Part shown: positions 1 to 12,500 of the stretch, in pieces
Layout: each line of letters opens with the position of its first letter
Numbering within the stretch: the stretch's first letter is position 1
From: Mycteria americana
Lineage: Eukaryota; Chordata; Aves; Ciconiiformes; Ciconiidae
Length of the DNA: 64,000 nt
Reading direction: 5' to 3'
NCBI RefSeq assembly: GCF_035582795.1
Contig: NC_134396.1
Coordinates: forward strand, 31,725,683 to 31,789,682
Made by a program: the position numbers and the translations under genes
The notes under the pieces: model-generated
The model's database searches: none
What the model saw: only the letters and a program-made list of their open reading frames with translations
What the model was told of the DNA's origin: nothing

Positions 1-3000
1 TTCAGCCGCCCCCAGCCTTTGGAAGACTGGCGTGGGACAATACTATTCTCCATGAATCAGCCCATCTTACACTGGATAATCGGGCGTTGCTTTAAGTCTT
101 CTGCGTATTCCACTCTGAGAGCCTGTGTACTCAGTGTACTTGACTGACACCCTCGTAAGTGTCTTCAGGTTTTCCTCTTGCCTCCAGCGATGGGTCACTA
201 AGGGACAGCCTTTCTTCTTCCTTTGTGAAACACGGTGCTCCCTGTACATTCATCGCTCTTTAACCCTTAATTTTTAGGTAAATAGTTTTGGGTTAGTTCA
301 AAATAAAGAGGTCATGTGGATAAGGTTCTTTTTTTTCAGGCTCAACCAGGAAGTTTTTTGTTTATCCCCTTTCCTCTAAAGCTTGAAGCATTTGCTTTGG
401 CATGTCTCTGAGTGTGAATAGTAACACAAACCTCCATCCTCCCAATTCTGCCTTCTGTATAGTCTCTATGAGAAAGATATATTGTATCTGGTATGAAAAA
501 AGGTGGGAAAAAAAGGAACATATTTTGAAAATTGTTTTAAAATGAGGATTTGAAAGCTCTGGGGTCACACCTGGAGAAAGTCTCACTGAAGAATCCATAT
601 GCCTGCCATTTGACCCAGGCCAGGGAGCTGACAAGTCAGAATTCACACCTTCTAGGAGTACTTTGAAAGATGACACGTATGAAGAATCTGTTGACCAGTC
701 TGAGAGATACAAGGACTGACAGAGCAAACTGAAGAGAGGCAGTGTTCCCTGAGATTATTCTACAAAACCCTTAAGACTTCTTACTCTTAGAAGCAGGGAT
801 TGTGTTAACGCTCAAGAAAGACTCCTCAGAAACTTAGAAAATTTTAAGGTGTTACTGTTTAGCTACACATATCGTCTGAGGAGTCATCTAATACTGAGGT
901 AAGAACAGCAAGCGAAGTGGTTATCCTTCAATCCTGCATCTTCCTCGTGCTTGTCTCCGTTATTGTTAACCTACAAAAGTACATTGTGCTTCTCCATCAC
1001 TGTGAAGGGTTTATTTCAAGAGATGGAGACTACTACATCTTAAAGCTGCCGAACACACTCCTACACTGAGTCTTCTTAGGCCGCCCTTGCTCATTTTCCT
1101 ACCTCTGTTAAGAAAATTGAGTAACAGAGACCAATGACACCATCTGAAATGTTATTTCTCAATTCCGGACAGTGACGTCCTGCCTTAGGAAGCAGTATGC
1201 TGGTTTCCATGGACTATCACTAGAAACACAGAAACTGTTCATGATTGTAATGAGACTAAACTGTACCATCACATTTTGTTCTTTGGGTCTGCACTGACTT
1301 CAAAGGTATTTACAGAATGCATTTTGGGAGAACTGATGGTTGGATATTTGTGACTGTGACCATCAGACTGACCAAACCTACCCCACTACATTCCTGGCAA
1401 CTTACAGACTCTAATAAAAACTTTTAAAAAGCCAATTTTTCTCATAGAATAAATTCTGCAGACAGTCCTGTTGACTTTGAATAACTCTTCATGCAACTAC
1501 AGTGTCTGAATTATCTTGAAGCATTTTGAGCCGTGTTCAGATACCAGTAACTACTTGTTGCAACCACTGAATAATCTGAATAAAAGAACGCCATAAGAAC
1601 GCATGGCACCCTGCCTGTGTATAATTCAATGTTCAAGATTGTCTTCATTCTTGCCTCCTGTTGAAGCACATCTATCATGTGAACCAGTAGCTGATGGACA
1701 TTTATATGCCTGCCTAGGTTCTGTCATCCTTTAATTAAAAAATCAGTTTATTCATGATGAGGGAAGTCATGTTCTCCATCTTGGAAAAGCATTTGTTGGC
1801 AGATCAGTGTCTAATATCAGTGTGCGGTGGGCAGCAGGAGTGAAGATTTACTACAATCAGACCTGGAATAATCATTGCACACTGCGAAATAAGCAATAAA
1901 GCATATGACTTAAGCTCACTCCAGGAGGTTGCCTCTACACGCTGTAAGTTGAAGGGGAAGACCAAGGTAGAAGATTCTGTTCTGTTGTAGTCCAGAATCT
2001 GCAAGGTAAAACAAGAGTTAAGTTTTGCGCTTATAAAGAAAAATAATCTTCCACAGTGCCTTTCCACAGCATGCTAAAGCAGTAGCTGAAACAGTCATCA
2101 TCTGGTGAGTGTGTGTTCGATGTATCTGCTGCCAGCCTTCGGTGTTGGACTAACTTATAAGACTTCTTTATTTATGTTGGAAGATAAAGGTAAATAGGCC
2201 TAGTGGCAGGCTGATTTGTTGGTAATGATACGGGATGGGGGGAGAAATCTAGGAGCAGTCTTTACAGTTTCATTCCTTGCTCCTCTCTTTGCTGCTTCAT
2301 CAGTTTTTGAAGATCTGCTAGGGCACTAAGGCAAAGGTAAAAGTTTGTAGATAGTCTTATGAAACTCAATGTCTTCAGTGTGTTTGGAGATGATGAAACA
2401 GTGAAACTGGGAGTTCCCTCTTAAGCAGATTGCTGCATAAGATGTAGATTAGTTTTGGCTTTTTCATTCCAAAATCTGGACACTCCTTTAGTAGATCCTG
2501 CCTGATTAAACACGGTTGATGGAAAAAACATTTTAATATACTTGCTGGATAGGAGGTATGATCTAACAGAACATAGTGAACAGAGTGGGTATCTGGATGC
2601 TTATGCCTTTACAGGCACCCCATGGAAACAACAGAAACAAAGCCATTCCTGTTTTGCTAAAAGTTTCTGTTAAGTGTATTATCCTCCTTTAAGATCCTTT
2701 TTTGGTAGGAGATTTTTGGACTTTGAAAACAATGGGAGGTTATGCATGAATTAATGCAGTCATACTTTGACATGTCTGCATTTCACTTACTTAGGACATG
2801 AAAAGCAGGAAGTGTGAAGTGTTGTTCCTAACGGGCATCCAAGAATTGAGCCGGCCGCACTGCTGTTAAAGTGACAGCTTAGACACTGGGCATATAGGAC
2901 TTATGAAAAAAGAAGCATAAAGGATGGACAAGCAAGATAGCGCTGATCTAAAGGTAAGTCTATAGAAATAGGATTGATATTCTGCAGTAGGACTGCAGGA

Positions 3001-4950
3001 GAAAACATCTCAGTTTCTAGATGGTAAGAGGATAAAGAGTACATGATAGTTATGTGTACTTTGAACTACTAAAATGTCTGTTATAAAATACACCACATGT
3101 GTTTTCATATTAGCGAAGTGCTGGGGAATTGGGTATGAGAATTTGCAGCATGAGAATTGGTTTGTATGGCTTTGGAGAGCAGATTTTTAGGTCTTTGTAT
3201 TAGATTACAAATGACGAATTACAAATGATTCCAAGGAAAACTGAGAATTTCTCATGCCTGAAAGAAGATGCGCAACTTAGAAAGAAATGGCAGAAATTTG
3301 GAATTAGGAAAATGCTTGCAGTCAGAAGAATATGTACACCTAGCTATGGCCTAGTCAAAGTCCAGAGCATCTGCATGTCCTGCGATACATGGGTTTCAGG
3401 TTTCTTACAGGGTTCAGATTCGTATGAAGAGTGGGCCTGGTAACAGTGACCGATATGTCCTATTAAAAGAACATTTATTTAATTTATAAACATCGGTGAA
3501 ACAAGCAAATTGAGCTGAAAGTTTCTATGCTGACTCAGGATGACTTGTTTGGGAAAGTTTAATGGAAAATAGTATCTTAAAAGGTGTAGCTAGGAAAACA
3601 ATGAACATGCTGTTCGTCACCTGGTAAAATTTCTAGCAGTGCATTCTGCTGTTGGAAGCCATAATCCTTTTTTAAAGCCTAGTGTGTAAGAAGTGCAATG
3701 TAAGAAGTCTAAAGATGAAATAGAAGTGGTGTAAGAAGCAGAAACTTATGTTTGGCAGGGGGCTGGAAGCAGTTTTCTTACCCTCCTTGTCTTTGAAAGA
3801 ACAGTTTATGTGAGACCACTGCTAAGTTTAACAGCTGATGTTTTGAAAGGCTCTGAGGCGTGCCCCAGGGTTGAGCAAGCTTTTCTGCTCTGGTTTTTGG
3901 GGTGCTGCTGACCCTGGGTGCTTGACCTGTCTTCTCCGTGGTGCTCTCGGTGGCTCTGCTTCCAGGCTCCTGCGCTGAGACAGTGTGGTCCGAAGGCAGG
4001 GCTTTCCTGTAGGGCAGGAGGAGGGAGTGCTGGGCATCATGGAGGAAGATGAGACTTGGGCAGGAAAATGAGAAATGGAGAGACCAGAAAATGGGAGAAA
4101 CATCTAGAAAAAGTAAGTGGATGGGAAATACAGATAAAATTGGAGTTCATAGTCAATACCGCGGCACAACTGAAACAAAAAAAAATAAACATTAGGCAAA
4201 AGGTAGATGAGAGGGCAGGGCAGCGAAACCCTGGAGAACTGGAGGCTGGGATTGATTATAGGAAGAGGGTAAGTTTGGGACAAAAGAAAATGGAGATTGA
4301 AAGAAAAGTGAGGTTTGAGAGACAAGTTGGAGGAAATACAGAACAGTGGAAACAAAACAAAACTCAGAATAAAGGGAGAATGGCGTATGCCTGCTGTGTT
4401 AGTCCACACTAGGCACAACTGGCTGTAATTGCTGCAGGTGCTTGTTTTGGTCCAATGGCTGTGGTCCTCAACGCGTTCAAGGGCTCCAGCCCTGCAGGAG
4501 ACAGTGATAACTGCTGAAGGGGTGCTGAGGTTCCTCCTTTGAGTTTTCTTTGTCAGTGTGGAAAAGGTGATACAAAAGGTGTGTGAAGAATAATAGGACG
4601 ATCAAGAACCTGAGTATTCAAAAGTTTGGGTTTATATCCACATTTTATCACTTTATGAAGATTTTACTTAATACACTGGCCGCATACTGGTGTCCTTGTA
4701 CACAGGTTGAGCTGTTCATCTTCATGAGCTGTAATCCAGTTACTGTTTCTTTTTCACCTTTCGCTTTTCAGTAATGTGCTGATTACATATGATTCAAGTC
4801 TTCATAATTCAGGAGAGAATTGTTGGTTTCCTCTTGGCCCTTCCTGTTAGGTTTATCGCGAGTGCCGTAACCTTACCTTACACCATGAATTCATTTCCAC
4901 AGTACCCTAAAGACTGACCAGGGAAAAACCTCAGGCTTTAGGGGGGGAGC
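1..4950. other. Upstream region without recognised gene
   Basis: No open frame resembles a known protein and none shows a convincing chain of splice sites. Open frames in 3828-4418 on both strands are short and low in complexity. Several AATAAA-like motifs occur (around 1411, 1447 and 1577), so the left end might include an untranslated 3' region, but no coding exon supports this. A short exon-like start at 2924-2953 is listed separately. Confidence 0.5.
2924..2953 (+). other. Candidate upstream first coding exon, phase 0
   Basis: An ATG at 2924 opens ten codons (MDKQDSADLK) and runs straight into an AAAG/GTAAGT donor at 2954, an almost ideal splice donor. The phase is 0, so it could join TRPM6 exon 2 in frame. 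Human TRPM6 is known to use several short alternative first exons. Against it, short ATG-to-donor segments arise by chance, and no promoter is obvious nearby. Confidence 0.15.
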
Positions 4951-4989
4951 AGAGATGCAGCCAAACCCGAGCCAAGAAAAGGTACGCTG

Positions 4990-5790
4990 AGTCTGGGAAA
5001 CTTGCGATCCGGTTTCTCGACGCGGTGAAGAGCGCGGCAGGGTCGAGGCAGAGCGCCGCTGGGCCCGGGGGGGAGCGTGTCGGGGCGGGCGCCGAGCCCG
5101 GCGGTCGGGGCTCCCCGGCAGAGCGGCGGCGAAGGCAGCGCCGGTGCTCGGCTGTCCCGCACGGGAAAACCTCGCCTGCTGCCTCGGGGCAGCGTGCACC
5201 TTCCGGTACTGGGGAAAAAAACACGCAACCAACAAGCAACCGAAAAGCCGGGGGTAAAGGACGGCGCCCCGGGAGCCGCCGCGCCCCGCCGAGGCGCCGC
5301 CCGCCCGCCCCGCCGCCGCGGGACAAGGATCGCCGGCGCCCGCGGGCATGGCGGCGCGGCGGGACCTGCTCTTCTCGCAGCTGGGCTCCGTCTGCCGCGG
5401 CGGCCGGGACCGGCGGGGGGGCGGCTGGCGGCACCCGCCCCGGGAGCGCTGCGGGGCGGCGGAGGAGCGCCGGCCGCGGGCACCCCCGCGCCGAGCCGGC
5501 CGGGGCGGCCGCGAACCCGCGGCCCCGCAGGTGAGGGTGGTACCGGCGGGGACGGGACGCGGGCGGTGGCGCGGCCGGGGGCCTCGCCGCTCTCCGCCCG
5601 GGGCCGGGCTGCGAAGTCCCCCGCGGAGGGCGGCTGCCGGAGGAGCAGGACCTGTTGGGGCCGCTCCTCTTCGTCCTCGCCCGGGCCAAGCCCCCTCGGC
5701 CCGAGGGAGAGAGGCTCCTTCGTGCGGAGCGGGTGATGGGGCGGCCGGCTCACCCGAGCACGGCACCGCGGTGCGCGCTTCTGTTCCCGG
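4990..5790. promoter_or_regulatory. CpG island (probable promoter)
   Basis: About 800 bp of very GC-rich sequence dense in CpG, with many GGCGGG/CCCGCC boxes (Sp1/KLF type), in a region that is otherwise AT-rich. It is the strongest CpG island in the window and most likely a promoter. It lies about 4 kb upstream of the best TRPM6 first exon. It could drive an upstream TRPM6 transcript, a divergent minus-strand gene, or a non-coding RNA; the sequence does not decide. Long open frames in all six frames here are a by-product of GC content. Confidence 0.8.
5348..5530 (+). other. Candidate first exon in the CpG island
   Basis: The ATG at 5348 has a strong Kozak context (GCGGGCATGG) and opens 61 codons rich in Arg, Gly and Pro, beginning MAARRDLLFSQLGSVCRGG and ending in CAG/GTGAGG at 5531. 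The end phase is 0, the phase needed to join TRPM6 exon 2 (19770). The first fifteen residues look protein-like; the rest is compositionally driven. I do not recognise the peptide. It may be an alternative TRPM6 start, the first exon of an unidentified gene, or just a GC-rich open frame. Confidence 0.25.
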
Positions 5791-6225
5791 TGGTACGCGT
5801 TGCGCTCGCCGTGTCGTGAGCGGCGTTTGAGCGCGTCCGTAAATGGCATCAGGCTTCGTCTGAAAGTCCAGGCGACCTGGGCAGAGAACAGATCTGTTGG
5901 ACTGACGGCAAAGAGAAAACCTCAGGCTGCAGCGGGCTGTTTCGCCAATACTTCATGTCCTGGTGTCGGTGCCGATTACCCCCCTGTGCTTCTGCAGATG
6001 GGGACTTGAGTGATTTTATACACGCACATTTGCTTGTATTCTAGTAGCCATGAACAGCTTCCAGCAAAAAGGATTGCCAACGCTACGAGCAGGACATCGC
6101 ACGGTGATTTTGTGGTAGTGCCATTTGAACGCCGTGAGGTTTACAACGGTTATGTGTAACGTGAGAAAAACACCTCTGGCTCTAGTAAATTTTCACTTCT
6201 TTTTACCATGATGCTAACTGAACTC

Positions 6226-6248
6226 TTTTTTTTTTTTTTTTTTTTTTT
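6226..6248. repeat. Poly(T) tract
   Basis: An uninterrupted run of 23 T. No recognisable SINE or processed transcript adjoins it. Confidence 0.95.
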
Positions 6249-9151
6249 AATTTAAAGATGAAACGCGTGTGATTCGGATGTCAGGGTTTTAAGAACAGAC
6301 CTCTGCTACTATAGATAAAATTATAAGACTGGATGGTATTTCACACAGATCATGCTGTAGCAACATATCTAATGTATCCATTTCTGATATACTTGCTGAT
6401 ATAAGAAATATGTTTGCAGTGAAATATTCTTTGTGAGTATTTCTGTTTATGAATATAATTTTCATAATACGCAGTATCTGCTTGTACACTAAGAAAAAAC
6501 GAGCTAGTGTTTTAAGTTGTGAACACCTGAAGTTAAACCACAAACTCCTTTTCTTGGTACCAAAGTGGAGTGGACAGTTTTTAGAGATTTAGTGTGTTTT
6601 GGAACTCCCAGGGGAATTGCGGTGTTACCCATAAGAATAAGCTCATACTGGTATGAGGCTAAAATGAGTTTAAGGAAGCATCATCATCATTTTTTTAATG
6701 AAAAATATGCTCTGAAGTTGTGAAATCAGTTTACAGACTTTTCTTTGATAAGTTTATATTATACCATAACAACCTTATTTAAAGTCGTGTCAGGCTTATA
6801 TAGTAGTATTAAGAAACATGATAAGCAGCAAATAGCTTAGGTTATGTTTGAACCTAAGTTCCTTAATCGTTCTGTGGCTTGATAAGGGACAAATGCTGAA
6901 GCTTTCTTGGCTGTTACAAGGTCAGGGGCACAGAAATTACCCAATAGTGAATGTGCTGAAGTACATTGTGCCTGGAAGTAACCAGTAACCATGAAGAAAA
7001 GAATTGTGCAGAACTGTACCAGAGAAAGAAATTTCTCTTTGAGCTCCACCTTCACTTTTTTTTTTTTTGTAATATTGTACGGACAGGGAGAAGGTAATTG
7101 TTGCCTTCCCCCCCATTTGTGACCACCTAAGTGGAAGGCAAAAAGAGATGTAGTAGTTTCAAAAGAGCAGAAGGTAGGCGAGTTTAAAATTTCTACAGCT
7201 TGTAAAGGAAAATGAGGTCTCAGTAAACATCTGTCTGTCCATGCATGCACACAATTGTGCAGTGCACACAGTACTCCACTCTGGGCTGCAGGTAACGTTT
7301 TCAAAAACATTTAAATGATGTATGTGCGTAGTCCCAGTTTTAAAAAATGTTGTTGGCATGCAAGAGCATAGATCCCTCTGGGACCAGTCAAACTTTGTGT
7401 ACCTCGTGGCTACTTTGTTTGTGGAGAACCTCAGGGGCTGGGCAGCTGCAGCATGTCCCTTCTCTGTCGTCCCAAGGAGTTCTTGTTCGCCTTTGCATAA
7501 CCACAGTGGCAGGTGCCCAGAGATAATAGAAAACAGCTTTCAATGGTCATGGGGCCAGCATCATCCTCAATTTACAGTATTGTCTTTAAAGTGGGGTTGC
7601 AGTACAGGATAGCACATCAGGGGAAGGCTGCAGCGGTAAGAAGAGAAGGTCAATCCCTTCACGTTGCTCTGAGCACAACCCTGAACATGACTGGTGTTAC
7701 AAATAGGATGGCAGAGACCATGCTGGACTGCTGTGTCCCACCTACAGTGTCTATCAGCGTGGCTCTGATCTGGTTACATCTGCCAAGGTTGAACGAAACC
7801 TTCCCAGGAGGAAAAATCTATGCGAACTATGTGCAATACTCTTCCTACTTCTTTTCCTAAGTAAGACACTCCTTCATCCTGCCTTTTCATGGCTCGATTA
7901 ATCTTTATTTTTCACTCAGTAGCACCATGTCAGCTGAAAAGGTGGGTGCCCCCACCTGTGATGCCCAACACATATAGGCTCTCAGATGCTATCCGGGGAG
8001 GTGGTAGGTCCAAGCTGAGTAATCCAGTTTTTTGAGAATTGGACTAATGAGTTTGAGACTCTTCAGGCAGTTCACAGCACAACGGGAAGCTGAGGTGGCC
8101 ATGATTTAGCAAGTCTGGATCTTCCCTCGGTGTTGTTTTCAGGCTGGCCCTATCAACTGTTGTGTAAAGCTTCCCTGATTCTTGTAATATATAAACATAT
8201 TTTTGTGTAACACACATACTAGGTGAACCCTTGTGATCCACTCTGTATGCTTTGAATTACCAGTACTTTTGCTTTACGTTCTCATCTCTAACATTTTACC
8301 TCAGTTTTTGAGAGCTGGTCATACCTTCTCCTGCCAGTCCTGAAAGAAAAGAGGCCCCTTTGAGGGTCCATAGCTCTAAGTAAAGTGGTTAAGCCTCAAG
8401 AAAGGCAGGATTTATTAAGCACTTGTCCTCATCCTTTCCTTGGAGCTGGCATTGCTTTGTGTCTCTGCCATAGCGCAGTTGTTGGTAAGTGCTGCTCTGA
8501 GTTGTCCAGTTCCCTCTGCTGTTGTGTGGGAACAGAAGGGGGCATCTAAAAACAGTTTCTGGGGTTTCTTGATGTTCTTTTCACTGGGACAGAAGCTGGG
8601 TGCTGTCGTGCTGCATGTTGATAAATGCAAGCGAGAAAAAGGGGTTTTTAAAACCCACTGGTGGTGTGACATCTTGTCACAGTTTCCAAATCGAATGCCC
8701 TTGGGTTGCTAATGAAATGAATGCTTCTGTTTTGTCCTAATTGTTAAGTCTCAGTGACGAGAATTGAGTTCAGCCCCCTTCAGCGTTGTCAGTAATGATG
8801 AAACTCTGCACAAGAACCGTGACAGGGCAGATGCTCGCCTCCCAGCCTTCGGTGGTTGCAGGTGTAATGGTCTGGAACTTGGTAAACAGCCGTGGCTGTG
8901 CCTTGGTGCCAGTCCCGTGGTGTCAAAAAGTAACATGTTTTCATTATAAAAGTGGTTTCCTCACTGCCATGTAGTGCTAGGGATTACAGAGAGGTGATGA
9001 GGGACTCGGTCACATCCGTAAAGGGTTGGTAGCCCTTTGTGACTGTAGTGGCAGTGGGGTTACGCTGCATTGCTGAGGTTGGACTGCAGATAAAAATTTT
9101 TACCAGCCTGACTGGGGTGCGGTGACCCCAGGTTTGATCACAGCCTACTGC

Positions 9152-9157
9152 TATAAA
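9152..9157 (+). promoter_or_regulatory. TATAAA motif upstream of TRPM6 exon 1
   Basis: TATAAA lies about 370 bp upstream of the exon 1 ATG, just before the second GC-rich patch (9250-9990). The position would fit a start site near 9180, but an isolated TATA motif is weak evidence. Confidence 0.2.
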
Positions 9158-9525
9158 CTACTGCATTTGTTTACATTTTATTGGCGCGATTTAACCCCCA
9201 AAGAGGGGTAGAGGAGCTTCTACTAGTACATCCCAAGTGCTTATGAAATATATTTGTCCCTCCGCCTGCTGGCTCACCAGCATTTTGCAAAGGCTGGGTG
9301 GCAGTGCCGTGCAACCTCAGCCCTCTGTGCGAGCTCGCCCTGTCCCTGCTCCTTGCAGCACTCTCCTTGCCCCGTCTCCGGCCCTTCCCTCACCCCTCGT
9401 GCTGGCGCAGCTCACGAGACCGTCCGAACACAGATGCACCGGGGCAGCTTGGTGAGCAGGGCGTGCTCCCGGGAGGCTGGGTGGGCTTTGGGGCTGCCAC
9501 CCTGCGTAAAGGAGTTGGCAGCGGG

Positions 9526-9552
9526 ATGGAGCAGAGACCTTGTAGGTTGCAG
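9526..9552 (+). CDS. TRPM6: TRPM6 exon 1 coding part (1A type)
   Basis: Nine codons, MEQRPCRLQ, followed by a GTGAGT donor in phase 0. The human 1A exon encodes eleven residues, starts MKEQ and also ends in RLQ directly before the SQKSWI of exon 2, so length, ending and phase all fit. The ATG context is strong (GCGGGATGG, G at -3 and +4). The reading frame stays open upstream to an ATG at 9298, so a longer N-terminus cannot be excluded. The exon lies in a GC-rich patch (about 9250-9990). Confidence 0.72.
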
Positions 9553-12500
9553 GTGAGTGTGCCTGGGGCTGCAGCCTGGCGTGGTGGGGGCCAGGAGTTG
9601 CAGCCTGGCTCGGTGCCGGGAGGGCAGTGGCGATGGCTGCTGGGTCATCCTGTTCAGCCCAGCATAAACAGCAACCGCAGCTGCTCCTCGCTGCCCGGCC
9701 CTGGGGAAGCCCAAGCCTTGGGGGGTCCCTTTGGCTGCTGTTGCAAACTCCAGTGCAACAAACCAGGTGATAAGGCTGGCATCGCAGAATGTGCCTTGGC
9801 ACACACGGCCAAAGGTGCAGAAAGACTCGGTGGAGAGCTCGAGGGTGTGTTCAGATGGCCTCTGTGCCAAAGGGGCAGGAGGACATTTCTGTCCCCGCAG
9901 TCCCCGGCGGCTGCTCGCAGGCCGTGGCTGGCTCTTCCTCCAGCTGGGTCGAGGCAGCTCTTCGTGGGTCTGTGGCGTTCAGTGGGTTAACAGTGTGGCT
10001 TACATTTGAAAGCAAGACAGCATCGCAAAGGAAAAATTTTTTTTTTTTGCAAGGTGGTGGGGTGGGCAGAGCCGAGGAGAGTGGTGACCCGCGGCCGGGT
10101 GGGAAATGCAGAGGTGGGACCATGCCTTCAGCCTCCTCAGAAATCATCCGAGCTGTGCTCCCTCTCTCTTTGGAAAATGAGATCTCAGTCCCGTGACAGT
10201 CTGCCTGTCTTGCAGTGTGTGCAAAGGCTGCTGTATGCAGCTGTCAAGCCCATGAAGATTTTATTATTGTGTGAGACAAGCAATGGAGCAAAAAGAGCAA
10301 TGCTGGCAGGAGTGACAGTGAACAGTCATGTGGCCCCAGAGGTGAGCTGTATGGGTCACTCACATCGTTTAAACTTCATAGTGTTACAGATTGCTATCAA
10401 GCTGTGACTTACTGGGGCCCTTTGTGCTTCCTCCAGCTGAATTTTGCAAACTGCATTTCTTTTCCACTTTAGGTACGTTAGATATGTCCTGTCTTCAGAG
10501 AGTCACCTCTCTAGTCAATATTAATCCCTGTGTTGTGAAAATATAAAACAAACAAAAGAAAGCTCTGAAATTTACCAGCAGGTAATTTTCTTCTCTTCCT
10601 CCTCCTGGTTTAAACTGGGAAGAGCTTTGTGCTGTATAATTTTGAATCCTTTGATGGAGGAATGCGTTTGTAACAGCAGTGGGTGGTTGACCTCTGTGAT
10701 CGCTCAGTGCCCGGTAGGTGAGACCCAGTTTCAAAAATAGCAAGCTGATTAGCTCTTTGCTAGCATCAAGTGCTGAACAAAGAAGCAGCGCTGGCTGCCA
10801 TTGATCTCCAAGTGGAAATCTGAGCAAAACTTGAAGCATTGTATTGACCTTCTGGGTAATACACCTGAAGCATCATTTCCTTATGGCTGCCTGGATTTTC
10901 ACTTCTTTAAAATGACTTGCAACAAGATCATTTCAAAGGGGACATGTAACTTGCCTTGAATTTGTGGGATTTTCTGATTATATTGCATTAGTTAATATAA
11001 GAAGACTGAATGCTTGATTTTCTTTGGGATATGAATGGTACTGGCGACTTCCAAAACATTGTTAGTGAGACAGGCAGGAGTGTTCATTAAGGAAACCCTG
11101 CAACTTTTTTTCCCGAAAAAGACACTGTAAAATAAGGCCGTTCTTATGTTTAAGGATTTATAATAATTTGCAAATACAGTTTGGATTAATTTGCCATTTC
11201 TTACTCTGTTACTGATGCCTGCTCTTGTTTGCCAAAAGTTTTGTGTGTCTTTTATAATTTATTCTGCAATTTAGACTGTTTTCCATCAATTAAAGCCTTT
11301 AGAAGATGTCTTTCTGTATCTTTATGTATGACTAGCTTGTTAAATAATCCACATTTTATGCTGATCATTGAATTGGCTTTATAGGAGGAGATGATATACA
11401 GTATTATATTGTATTCTAATACTGGTGATGTAAGACAAATGTCAGCTTTTAGCAAGATAGCTGCCGTCACCTTTAGGCACAGATTTTGTCATTGCCTGTG
11501 TGGGCCACAGTTATGAAACAGCCAGATCCAAACTTTCTCAACAATCACTGTGCTTCTAGAACAGTGGGTTTTGCAGTGGCCTATTTTAGGCAGAAGGCCA
11601 AATTATGTTTCATGTCCCAGAGACTTTTTGTCATTTCCAGCTGGGGAATGGACCAGGAAACCTGTTTTTAAGTAATTTGCAGATATCTAATGCCAATATA
11701 GGACTTCTAGCAATGCTTTTGGGGCCTGCTTCAACGGTAGGGCTGACGAAAATAAATTGTGATTTCAGATATCTTGTGTTTAGCTCATTTGCAAAAGCCT
11801 GGGCTGTTGGCAGAAATGTTAAGGTGAGGGCCTCTGTGGCCTTCCCCCTCTAGTCCAGTGCCATGGGCTGTGCAGGGGGACAGGAGAGTCTGCTCAGACC
11901 CTCCAGCTGCAAACCAGGGTCCCTCCATGAGCACCTGCACCCTGAGCTGGGTGTGCTCTTGGGGCAGTGCTGTTTGATGTGTTTTTCCAAAACATTACAT
12001 GTTCAGGGATAGCAGAAAGGCTTAACTGATTAGTTAATAAACTTAAAAAGTAATAAATTAATTAAAGGTCTAGTCTTTCAGACTGGGCTAAGCTTTCCAT
12101 TAGTTGGCTACCTCTGTGCTCCAGGGGTCAAGCCGGAGCTTCTTTGACAAGGAGAGAATTTTGTATTTAGTATTTCCTGCATTTTGTTGTAATGAACCCA
12201 CTGCTATTTGCATTCAGAAATATTCTTCCAATTGTGTTGCGTGGTCTACCCTGAGAGCAGAAGCAACATGTTGGAAAGCCCATTACAGTCAAAGGGTTTT
12301 TCTTTTCTTGGCTAAGTTTGGGATCAAAATATTCAAAACACTTTTATGAGCCTTTGATGTAAGGCCCCAATCCAGAAAAGCACTTAGGCACACATACTCA
12401 GCTTTTAAGTGCAATTGATTAAATGTGAAAGAAAATGCCATAGCACGTTGTTGGTTGAAGGCTGAATTTATATATTTCTGAGAAGCTGACATGCTCCATT

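Larger units (their letters stand above)
5791..9250. other. Intergenic or first-intron region, nothing recognised
   Basis: No homology-supported exon on either strand. A 23-base T run sits at 6226-6248. The open frames at 7322-7860 and 8440-8712 do not resemble known proteins and are not bounded by convincing splice sites. Confidence 0.5.

Noticed and set aside
4891..5849. Long overlapping open frames on both strands, up to 303 codons, in the CpG island
   Set aside because: All are Arg/Pro/Gly/Ala-rich and open in several frames at once, as expected from GC-rich DNA with few stop codons. No homology recognised; only the 5348 start with its donor was kept, as a weak candidate.
1..9250. Expected upstream neighbour C9orf40 homologue
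   Set aside because: I looked for a conserved FWQYNTFQYWRNPLP-type segment and found none; it may lie further left or be absent.
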